Virus record (IMG/VR): IMGVR_UViG_3300030107_003631 | Span: 1-22,258 of that record | Reading direction: 5' to 3' (one strand) | Origin: a virus | DNA: 22,258 bases | Shown here: positions 14,232 through 20,309 of the stretch, piece by piece | Numbering within the stretch: position 1 is the first letter of the stretch | Layout: every line of letters starts with the position of its first letter | Position numbers and translations under genes: made by a program | The notes under the pieces: generated by a model | What the model was told of the DNA's origin: nothing | Seen by the model: only the letters and a program-made list of their open reading frames with translations | Databases searched by the model: none

Positions 14232-14863
14232 TGTTTATAAATAGTTATTTTCCAACCATAGTATGGAGTGAGGAAAAACCAGAGTTTGTTAAATCGTTAA
14301 ATAAAGCAAGTAATAAATATATTACTGATGCTCGTAAAAGAGAAAAAGAATTTATAAAAAAAAACGGTGACTTTGGCAGATCGTATCATTCAACACCACT
14401 TACAACTGACAATGACTTTTTAGATTTTAGAAATTACATTGGTCAAAAGTCTTGGGAATATTTAGACCATCAAGGTTATGATATGCAACAATACACAACT
14501 ATGTTTTCTGAATTATGGGTACAAGAGTTTGCTAAAAAAGGTGGGGGTCATCATTCAGCACACATACATTGGAACCAACACGTATCAGGTTTTTACTTTT
14601 TAAAGTGTAGTGATAAAACTTCTTTTCCAATATTTCACGAACCGAAGACTGGTGCAAGATGTACAAAATTAAAAATGAAACCAAAATTAAAAGGTGTGTG
14701 GGCAGGTCACGAACAATTTCATTTAAAACCAAAACCAGGTACATTAATTATATTTCCAGGTTATTTAGAACACGAGTATGCAGTAGACTTCGGTATTGAA
14801 CCATTTAGATTTATACATTGGAATATACAAGCAGTGCCAAAAGAAATGGCAAAAGATGTTTAA
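14231..14863 (+). CDS. 2OG-Fe(II) oxygenase-like protein 3 (2OG-FeII_Oxy_5 type), 210 aa
   Basis: It starts at a TAATG overlap with the preceding stop. MFINSYFPTIVWSEEKPEFV matches the start of the putative oxygenase family known as 2OG-FeII_Oxy_5 / TIGR02466. ELWVQEFAKKGGGHHSAHIH is followed by WNQHVSGFYFLKC, with His111 and His113 as candidate metal ligands (HxH instead of HxD in this family). The distal site is His181 in GYLEHEYAVD, with Arg193 in EPFRFIHWNIQ. PKPGTLIIFPGYLEH is the usual strand before the last His. The enzyme is a member of the family by pattern; activity is not proven. The 3' end overlaps the next gene by 8 nt. Confidence 0.78.
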   Translation: MFINSYFPTIVWSEEKPEFVKSLNKASNKYITDARKREKEFIKKNGDFGRSYHSTPLTTDNDFLDFRNYIGQKSWEYLDHQGYDMQQYTTMFSELWVQEFAKKGGGHHSAHIHWNQHVSGFYFLKCSDKTSFPIFHEPKTGARCTKLKMKPKLKGVWAGHEQFHLKPKPGTLIIFPGYLEHEYAVDFGIEPFRFIHWNIQAVPKEMAKDV

Positions 14864-15476
14864 AAAGAAAAAGTATACAGTTATTCGTCAAGCAATATCA
14901 AAAGACCTAGCAGCTTTTATTGCAAATTATTTTTTAATGCAAAAACAAGTTTATGATACTTGTAAAGCTTCAAGATACTTTTCACCTTTTGAAAACATTA
15001 TAGGGTCTTATGAAGAGCCAGATGGTCAAATACCAAATACATATTCTCAATATGCTAATATAGCTATGGAAACTTTGTTACTTAAATGCCAACCTAAAAT
15101 GGAAGAAGTAACAGGATTAAAATTATATCCTGCTTATACTTATGCAAGAATATATAAAAAAGGTGATGAACTTAAAAGACACAAAGATAGATTTAGTTGT
15201 GAAATATCTACAACTATGAATCTTGCTGGTGATGACTGGCCTATATATCTAGAGCCATCTGGTAAAGAAGGTATGAAAGGTATCAAGGTAGATTTAAAAC
15301 CAGGAGATATGTTGGTTTATTCTGGCTGTGAGCTAGAGCATTGGAGAGAAAAATTCAAAGGCAAAGAATGTGTGCAAGTTTTTCTGCATTATAATAATCG
15401 TAAAACACCAGGAGCAAGAAATAATATGTTCGATACTCGTCCACATTTAGGTCTTCCTTCTTGGTTTAAACGATGA
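14856..15476 (+). CDS. 2OG-Fe(II) oxygenase-like protein 4, 206 aa
   Basis: I choose the ATG at 14856 (MFKKKKYTVIRQAISKDLAA), 8 nt inside the previous gene, because an earlier in-frame ATG at 14796 would need a 68-nt overlap. Fe ligands: His109 and Asp111 in ELKRHKDRFSCEISTTMNLA (HxD) and His162 in GCELEHWREKF. VQVFLHYN is the last strand. LYPAYTYARIYKKGDELKRH and PGDMLVYSGCELEHW are typical of an oxygenase type often seen in marine phage genomes. The 2OG-binding Arg is not obvious after His162; Lys170 or another basic residue may replace it. The gene ends 14 nt before the terminator at 15491-15528, so it is the last gene of this transcript. Confidence 0.82.
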   Translation: MFKKKKYTVIRQAISKDLAAFIANYFLMQKQVYDTCKASRYFSPFENIIGSYEEPDGQIPNTYSQYANIAMETLLLKCQPKMEEVTGLKLYPAYTYARIYKKGDELKRHKDRFSCEISTTMNLAGDDWPIYLEPSGKEGMKGIKVDLKPGDMLVYSGCELEHWREKFKGKECVQVFLHYNNRKTPGARNNMFDTRPHLGLPSWFKR

Positions 15477-15490
15477 TATAATTCTTAGAT

Positions 15491-15528
15491 GGAGACAGGG
15501 CACCACCACATACCCCCTGTCTCCTTTT
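15491..15528 (+). terminator. Intrinsic terminator after the oxygenase cluster
   Basis: GGAGACAGGG (15491-15500) pairs perfectly with CCCTGTCTCC (15515-15524) over 10 bp around a 14-nt loop (CACCACCACATACC), followed by four T (15525-15528). It separates the oxygenase genes from the fiber gene at 15540, whose ribosome-binding site AAGGAT follows at once. Confidence 0.85.
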
Positions 15529-15539
15529 AAGGATTTTTT

Positions 15540-15989
15540 ATGAGTTTAGGATTTGACGCAATATCAGCATTACCATTTGCTACATCGGGACCCGATACAG
15601 ATGTAAACGTATCGGTAACAGGTAATTCACTTACAATTACTATTGGTAGTGTAGGTATTATTGCTGATGCAGTAACAGAAAATTTAACACCCAATCAAGT
15701 TACATTAGGTACAGGAACTTTAACTATTACAGCTGATGCTAATCACACAGTTACAGGAAATGCAGTATCTTTAGGTATAGGTGCATTTACAGTTAATATA
15801 GATACTAACGTAACACCTTCTGGAAACTCGTTGACCTTGGCTACAGGAAATGTTACAATAACTGCTGACGCAAATGTAACACCTGATGCTACTAGTTTAT
15901 CTTTAGATACAGTGGAACCAGGAGTTATTACGTGGAATGATATAATACCAGGAGCAACAATGGTTTGGACACCAATAAAACCGTACTAA
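15540..15989 (+). CDS. Tail fiber protein with 22-residue repeats, 149 aa
   Basis: After a 22-residue head (MSLGFDAISALPFATSGPDT) there are about four and a half repeats of 22 residues from residue 25. Each has the pattern (N)VTxxGNSLTLxxGxxTITADA: VSVTGNSLTITIGSVGIIAD, TPNQVTLGTGTLTITADA, TVTGNAVSLGIGAFTVNID, TPSGNSLTLATGNVTITADA and TPDATSLSLDTV. The protein ends WNDIIPGATMVWTPIKPY. This is a typical marine phage fiber architecture, a stack of short beta repeats probably forming a trimeric or solenoid stalk. The repeat number is a natural place for length variation. It is followed after 1 nt by the next fiber gene. Ribosome-binding site AAGGAT. Confidence 0.8.
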   Translation: MSLGFDAISALPFATSGPDTDVNVSVTGNSLTITIGSVGIIADAVTENLTPNQVTLGTGTLTITADANHTVTGNAVSLGIGAFTVNIDTNVTPSGNSLTLATGNVTITADANVTPDATSLSLDTVEPGVITWNDIIPGATMVWTPIKPY

Positions 15990-15990
15990 T

Positions 15991-16758
15991 ATGGCATCAA
16001 CTTATTCAACAGATTTATCAATAGAACTTGTAGCAACCGGTGAAAAAGCTGGTCTATGGGGAGCTATTACAAATACTAATTTACAATTATTACAAACAGC
16101 AGCATCAGGTTATGTAGAAGTAACTTTAAGCACTGGCACAACTACGTTAAGTTTGGCTGACGGATCGTCAAGCGCAAACGGTAAAAATCTTTATATTAAA
16201 TTAACAGGAACTTTATCTGGTAATGCTAGTTTAGCTATGCCTGCAACAACATCAGGTGGTAATGCAAACAGAGTATTTTTTGTAGAAGATGGTACAACTA
16301 GAGGCGGAGCTGCAGATAGTTATACTGTAACTTTATTAACTACAGGTCAAAGTGCATCTACACAAGTTCCTCTTCCAGAAGGTGCAACAGCTTTAGTTTA
16401 TTCTAGAGGTAGTGTACCAGCAACAACATTAGGAATGTTACAAAAAGGAATGACATCTGTAACTGCAGCAAGTAAAGTTGCATATACAGCAGTTGCAGGA
16501 GATCAAATTGTAGTAGATACAGTTGCTAACCCTGTAACAATTACACTACCTGCATCACCTGCAGTTGGTGATGAAGTCACAATTATGGATGGTTCAGCAT
16601 CAAATGGTTTTGCAACAAACAATTGTATTATTGATAGAAATAGTGAAAACATAGAAGGCGCTGCTGCTAATGATACTCTTGCTACTAATAATCAATGTGT
16701 AACGTTAATATACGCTAACGCTGCAAAAGGTTGGCTATATAAATCTACTAATCAATAG
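15991..16758 (+). CDS. Tail fiber/structural protein, 255 aa
   Basis: The N-terminal part (ASTYSTDLSIELVATGEKAG, LWGAITNTNLQLLQTAASGY) is a common marine phage fiber start. A beta region to about residue 155 contains RVFFVEDGTTRGGAADSYTV and LPEGATALVYSRG. Residues 165-252 (GDQIVVDTVANPVTITLPAS, GDEVTIMDG, NSENIEG, CVTLIYANAAKGWLYKS) align with residues 60-158 of the first Gly-rich fiber and with the same domain in the other two. The shared pattern is GxxxxxDT, LPA, GxxVxxxD, NxExIxG and (L/F)xYxxxxKGW. So the window encodes four copies of one fiber domain. The gene begins 1 nt after the preceding stop and is probably part of the same transcript as the repeat fiber. Confidence 0.78.
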   Translation: MASTYSTDLSIELVATGEKAGLWGAITNTNLQLLQTAASGYVEVTLSTGTTTLSLADGSSSANGKNLYIKLTGTLSGNASLAMPATTSGGNANRVFFVEDGTTRGGAADSYTVTLLTTGQSASTQVPLPEGATALVYSRGSVPATTLGMLQKGMTSVTAASKVAYTAVAGDQIVVDTVANPVTITLPASPAVGDEVTIMDGSASNGFATNNCIIDRNSENIEGAAANDTLATNNQCVTLIYANAAKGWLYKSTNQ

Positions 16759-16769
16759 GAGCTAAAAAG

Positions 16770-18971
16770 ATGGCTCTGACTCAAATCAAATTCGCACCAG
16801 GAGTTGATAAACAAGACACTAGCGTTGGCGCTATAGGTCGTTGGGTTGATTCTGATAATGTAAGATGGAGATATGGATTACCAGAAAAAGTTGGTGGTTG
16901 GCAATCTTTACTACAAGATTCTATTGTAGGTGTAGTTAGAAAACAACATGCTTTTGTTGATACAGAAGGCAATAGATATATTGGAATAGGTACAGATAAA
17001 TTTTTACTTTTGTTTTTTGAAGGACAGCTTTTTGATATTACTCCTGTAAAAACTACAATTACCGGAGCTACTTTTACTTTTAATGGTAGCACTACAATTA
17101 CTATTACAACATCTGCTGCTCATGGATTAAGTGAAGGTGATATTATACAATTAGATTCTGTAACTTTACCTGGAGGAACAGGTTTAAATGCATCAGATTT
17201 TGAAGATAAAACTTTTCAAGTTATTACAACACCCACAGCAACTACTTTTACTATAACTTTTACAAGTTCTGGATCTGCAGCTTCTGGTGGAAGTACAAGT
17301 ATTATTCCATACGAACCTGTTGGGCCTGCAGCTCAAACTTATGGTTATGGTTTTGGTATCAGTCAATATGGTGGTACAGTGCAAGGAGCACAAACAACAA
17401 CTTTAAACGGAGCGTTGCTCGCGGATACTGCAGGTACAGGTGGATCGGGTACATCAATAACTTTAACATCGGTTACAGGTTTTCCAACAAGTGGTGGAAC
17501 AATTGCTATAGGAACAGAATTAATAACGTATACTGGAGTAAGCTCAAATGATTTAACAGGTATAACTAGAGGTACAAACGGAACTGCAGTTTCTGGAACA
17601 ACAGGACAAGCTCACAGTGATGGTGCAACTGTTACCAATGCTACAGATTTTAGTGGATGGGGGAGCGCAGTTGAAGCAGATACAATTACACTTGAACCTG
17701 GTCTTTGGTCTTTAAGTAATTTTGGTGAAGTTTTAGTTGCAACAATTGCTAATGGAAAAACTTTTACATGGAATGCAGGAGCGACTACACCATTAACTAC
17801 CAGAGCAGCTACTAACACATCTGGATTTGCAACTACAAATAATCCAACAGCTACAAGAATTACTTTAATATCACCAACCACAAGACACTTAATTCATTTT
17901 GGTACAGAGGTAACTATTGGTTCACCTACAACTCAAGACGATATGTTTATTAGATTTTCTGATCAAGAAGATATTGATGCTTATACTATTTTAGCTACTA
18001 ATACTGCAGGTTCGCAAAGACTACAAGATGGTACAAAAATTATGGGAGCATTAGTTGCAAAAGAAAACATACTAGTTTGGACTGATAACGCTTTGTATAC
18101 CATGAAGTTTGTTGGAGCTCCATTTACATTTGGATTTGAACAAGTAGGTACTAACTGTGGATTGATTGGTAAAAACGCTGCAATAGAAATTGATGGTGTT
18201 GCTTATTGGATGGGCAGTAATGGTTTCTTCTCGTTTGATGGTACAGTTAATACCTTACCATGTAGTGTTGAAGATTATGTTTATGATGATTGTGCAACTA
18301 CAAAAGGTCAACAAATAAATGCAGGTATCAATAATTTGTTTACAGAGGTTACGTGGTGGTATCCAACATCAGGATCTGATTTTAATAATAGATATGTGGT
18401 TTACAATTATGGTGTAACCAATAATCCTTTACCTATGGGTAATTGGTACACAGGCACAAATACAAATGCAATACGAACTACTTGGATGGATTCATTAGTA
18501 TATCCTAAACCTTATGCTACAGCATATAATAGTTCTAACAGTGGTACCTTTCCTACAATTATAGGTGAATCAGGATTAGGTCAAAGCGTATTGTTTGAAC
18601 ACGAAACGGGGACCGATCAAGTTAATCCAGATGGAAGTGTAACCACATTGACTTCTTTTGCACAATCATATAATTTTTCTTTGCAGACAGATCAAGGAGC
18701 TGCAGAATACTTTTTAGCAATGAGAAGATTTTTACCTAATTTTAAAAATTTGCAAGGTAATGCTGTAATGACAATTTCTATTTCAGACTATCCTGCAGAT
18801 CCAAATACAACATCTACTTTAAGTCCTTTTACTGTCAGCACTAGCACAACTAAAGTTGACACAAGAGCAAGAGGTAGGTATGCAAGTCTTAAAATAGAAA
18901 ATACAGGGTCAGCTGAGACTTGGAGATTTGGAACTTTTCAAGCAGACCTGCAACCAGATGGAAGGAGATAA
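16770..18971 (+). CDS. Tail nozzle / P22 gp10-like tail accessory protein, 733 aa
   Basis: The N-terminus carries the family signature: IKFAPGVDKQDTSVGAIGRW, VDSDNVRWRYGLPEKVGGWQ. YIGIGTDKFLLLFFEGQLFD and LEPGLWSLSNFGEVLVATIA are typical of the beta-propeller-like nozzle. The end (ARGRYASLKIENTGSAETWR, FGTFQADLQPDGRR) is the usual C-terminus of P22 gp10-like / T7 gp12-like nozzle proteins that close the tail tube. Two segments look like insertions into that core: about 95-180 (TTSAAHGLSEGDIIQLDSVT ...) and about 211-290 (TGFPTSGGTIAIGTELITYT, DLTGITRGTN). These resemble small adhesin or fiber modules. The family is usually shorter than this (about 470 aa in P22, from memory). Ribosome-binding site AGGAG. 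Confidence 0.87.
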   Translation: MALTQIKFAPGVDKQDTSVGAIGRWVDSDNVRWRYGLPEKVGGWQSLLQDSIVGVVRKQHAFVDTEGNRYIGIGTDKFLLLFFEGQLFDITPVKTTITGATFTFNGSTTITITTSAAHGLSEGDIIQLDSVTLPGGTGLNASDFEDKTFQVITTPTATTFTITFTSSGSAASGGSTSIIPYEPVGPAAQTYGYGFGISQYGGTVQGAQTTTLNGALLADTAGTGGSGTSITLTSVTGFPTSGGTIAIGTELITYTGVSSNDLTGITRGTNGTAVSGTTGQAHSDGATVTNATDFSGWGSAVEADTITLEPGLWSLSNFGEVLVATIANGKTFTWNAGATTPLTTRAATNTSGFATTNNPTATRITLISPTTRHLIHFGTEVTIGSPTTQDDMFIRFSDQEDIDAYTILATNTAGSQRLQDGTKIMGALVAKENILVWTDNALYTMKFVGAPFTFGFEQVGTNCGLIGKNAAIEIDGVAYWMGSNGFFSFDGTVNTLPCSVEDYVYDDCATTKGQQINAGINNLFTEVTWWYPTSGSDFNNRYVVYNYGVTNNPLPMGNWYTGTNTNAIRTTWMDSLVYPKPYATAYNSSNSGTFPTIIGESGLGQSVLFEHETGTDQVNPDGSVTTLTSFAQSYNFSLQTDQGAAEYFLAMRRFLPNFKNLQGNAVMTISISDYPADPNTTSTLSPFTVSTSTTKVDTRARGRYASLKIENTGSAETWRFGTFQADLQPDGRR

Positions 18972-18974
18972 ACC

Positions 18975-19133
18975 ATGAAAAAAGGTTATCATAAAACAAA
19001 AGATGGTAGAACGGCTAAGAAAGGTCTTTACTACTACATGAATAGAGCCAAAAAAAGAGGCACTAGCAGACCAGGCAAAGGCACTGTTACAGACAAAGCT
19101 TTAAAAAGATCTGCAAAGACGGCGAAAAAATAA
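18975..19133 (+). CDS. Very basic small protein, 52 aa
   Basis: The ATG at 18975 follows AAGGAG (18962-18967). The protein is MKKGYHKTKDGRTAKKGLYY, YMNRAKKRGTSRPGKGTVTD and KALKRSAKTAKK. About one third of the residues are Lys or Arg and there are only two acidic residues. I recognise the KKGLYYxxNxxKKxGTSRPxxKGTVxDxALKxSAKTAKK pattern from small phage proteins found together with the next gene's family. The function is unknown; binding DNA or RNA, or the packaged genome, is plausible from charge alone. The TAA stop overlaps the next ATG (TAATG). Confidence 0.78.
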   Translation: MKKGYHKTKDGRTAKKGLYYYMNRAKKRGTSRPGKGTVTDKALKRSAKTAKK

Positions 19134-19468
19134 TGGATCAAGCTAGACGAGGATATGGTAAAGCATATTTAAATCGTATTGCTATGGCGTCGGGTGGTAA
19201 GACACCCGCCTGGCAAAGAAAAGAAGGTAAGAATCCTTCTGGCGGTTTAAATAAAAAAGGAGTTGCTTCTTATAGAGCAGCTAATCCTGGATCAAAATTA
19301 AAAACTGCTGTAACAACTAAACCGTCTAAATTAAAAAAAGGATCTAAAGCTGCCAAGCGTAGAAAAAGTTTTTGCGCTAGGATGAAAGGCATGCGTAAAA
19401 GACAAAAGCCTAGTAATAATACAGGTGATGATAGATTATCTAAATCACTTAGAAAGTGGAATTGTTAA
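19133..19468 (+). CDS. Basic conserved protein, DUF6321-like, 111 aa
   Basis: It starts at the TAATG overlap. Residues 25-111 hold a conserved block: WQRKEGKNPSGGLNKKGVAS, YRAANPGSKLKTAVTTKPSK, LKKGSKAAKRRKSFCARMKG and the end DDRLSKSLRKWNC. I recognise this as the DUF6321-type domain of phage and plant-like proteins (SGGLNxKGxxSYR ... SKLKxxVTTKPSKLKxGSKAAKRRKSFCARMxGM ... SLRKWNC). It has two Cys, the last residue being one of them. Net charge is strongly positive. It lies with another very basic gene between the nozzle and small structural genes. Function unknown; possible nucleic-acid contact in the virion. Confidence 0.85.
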   Translation: MDQARRGYGKAYLNRIAMASGGKTPAWQRKEGKNPSGGLNKKGVASYRAANPGSKLKTAVTTKPSKLKKGSKAAKRRKSFCARMKGMRKRQKPSNNTGDDRLSKSLRKWNC

Positions 19469-19636
19469 ATGACAAAAGTAGTAGTTAGATTACCAGAACC
19501 TAAAAAAGAATATAGTGAAGACAATCAAAGACAAATTAACAGAGCGTTAACTGCAATTATAGAACAGTTAAACTCAACATATTTAACACAACAAAAAGAA
19601 GACCAAGAACGATTTACTTGGTTAGGTTTAGGTTAA
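19469..19636 (+). CDS. Small helical phage protein, 55 aa
   Basis: The ATG directly follows the previous TAA (19466-19468). The product is MTKVVVRLPEPKKEYSEDNQ, RQINRALTAIIEQLNSTYLT and QQKEDQERFTWLGLG. The middle is one amphipathic helix (DNQRQINRALTAIIEQLNSTY), and the end (ERFTWL) is conserved in other short phage proteins of this kind, to my recollection. The TAA stop overlaps the next ATG (TAATG at 19634-19638). It may be a small tail or spike assembly protein; the function is unknown. Confidence 0.75.
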   Translation: MTKVVVRLPEPKKEYSEDNQRQINRALTAIIEQLNSTYLTQQKEDQERFTWLGLG

Positions 19637-19968
19637 TGGCAAATATATATAGAAATCAAAAATTAAGTTTAACCAGCACAGCTGATACAGTTTTATATAC
19701 TGTGCCTTCTAACTCAAGAGCAATTGTTAAATCAATTTTAATAGCAGAAGATGCAGCAGGATCTGCTACTGCTAAAGTAACATTATTAAATGCTTCTAGC
19801 ACAGTTTTTGTTATAGATAATCTAGTAAGTTTATCTGCTAATGAAAACAAACAAGTGATATCAGAACCTTTAATTATGGAAGAAAGTGAAGTATTAAAAG
19901 TACAAGCAGCCAGTGGTGCTGTTGATGTTGTTGCATCGGTACTAGAAATTAACAGAGAGGATAAATAA
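19636..19968 (+). CDS. Small beta-sandwich structural protein, 110 aa (paralog of 7218 gene)
   Basis: I choose the ATG at 19636 in the TAATG overlap, not the in-frame TTG at 19618. The sequence MANIYRNQKLSLTSTADTVL is followed by TVPSNSRAIVKSILIAEDAA, ATAKVTLLNASSTVFVIDNL, VSLSANENKQVISEPLIMEE and LKVQAASGAVDVVASVLEIN. It is all beta by pattern and aligns with the 108-aa protein at 7218-7544. The two probably come from one ancestral gene, placed now at both sides of the fiber block. No active-site residues. A structural role in the tail or at the fiber base is inferred. Confidence 0.75.
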   Translation: MANIYRNQKLSLTSTADTVLYTVPSNSRAIVKSILIAEDAAGSATAKVTLLNASSTVFVIDNLVSLSANENKQVISEPLIMEESEVLKVQAASGAVDVVASVLEINREDK

Positions 19969-20219
19969 TGCCGTTTATTGAAACAGAAGCTTCTGTTAGG
20001 TATGAGACTATTAATGGTAAAAGAGTGCCAGTAATTACACCTAAAACAGAAGTAACATTAACTAATACAGAAACAGGCCAAGAATATATGTCAGACGCAG
20101 AAGCTTTAGCAGACGTTCAAAATGCTAATACCCCTACTAAATCAGAACATATACGAAGAGATGTAAATGTGACTGTAGAAGAAATAAAAATAGGCGCTGA
20201 CTTTAACATCAGCGATTGA
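19968..20219 (+). CDS. Small conserved phage protein, 83 aa
   Basis: It starts at a TAATG overlap (ATG 19968). The sequence MPFIETEASVRYETINGKRV is followed by PVITPKTEVTLTNTETGQEY, MSDAEALADVQNANTPTKSE and HIRRDVNVTVEEIKIGADF. The segment (V)TLTNTETGQEYxSDAEALADVxNPNTxTxxxHIxRDVxVxV is one I recognise from short marine phage proteins of the structural module. The likely fold is a few strands and one helix. It is the last gene before the 90-nt leader of the long gene at 20310. The function is unknown. Confidence 0.8.
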   Translation: MPFIETEASVRYETINGKRVPVITPKTEVTLTNTETGQEYMSDAEALADVQNANTPTKSEHIRRDVNVTVEEIKIGADFNISD

Positions 20220-20240
20220 CGAAGCGTAAAAAAACAAGTA

Positions 20241-20298
20241 AAATGCACGATACCGGCATATATACAAGAGTTGCCTTCTTGCATTTCAACAATATAAT
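20241..20298 (+). promoter_or_regulatory. Structured leader and candidate promoter before the long 3' gene
   Basis: AAATGCA (20241-20247) and TGCATTT (20280-20286) are perfect inverted repeats enclosing a second pair, GGCA (20255-20258) and TGCC (20272-20275). TTGCCT (20271-20276) and TATAAT (20293-20298) are 16 nt apart: the -10 is a full consensus match, the -35 four of six. A start about 7 nt after TATAAT would lie just before the ATG at 20310 and remove the AGGAA site, so the promoter call is doubtful. The inverted repeat is more certain. Confidence 0.4.
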
Positions 20299-20309
20299 AG
20301 GAATTTAAT

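Noticed and set aside
20195-20214. CGCTGA/TCAGCG hairpin at the end of the 83-aa gene as terminator
   Set aside because: It lies inside the coding sequence and is followed by ATTGACGAAG with no T-tract.
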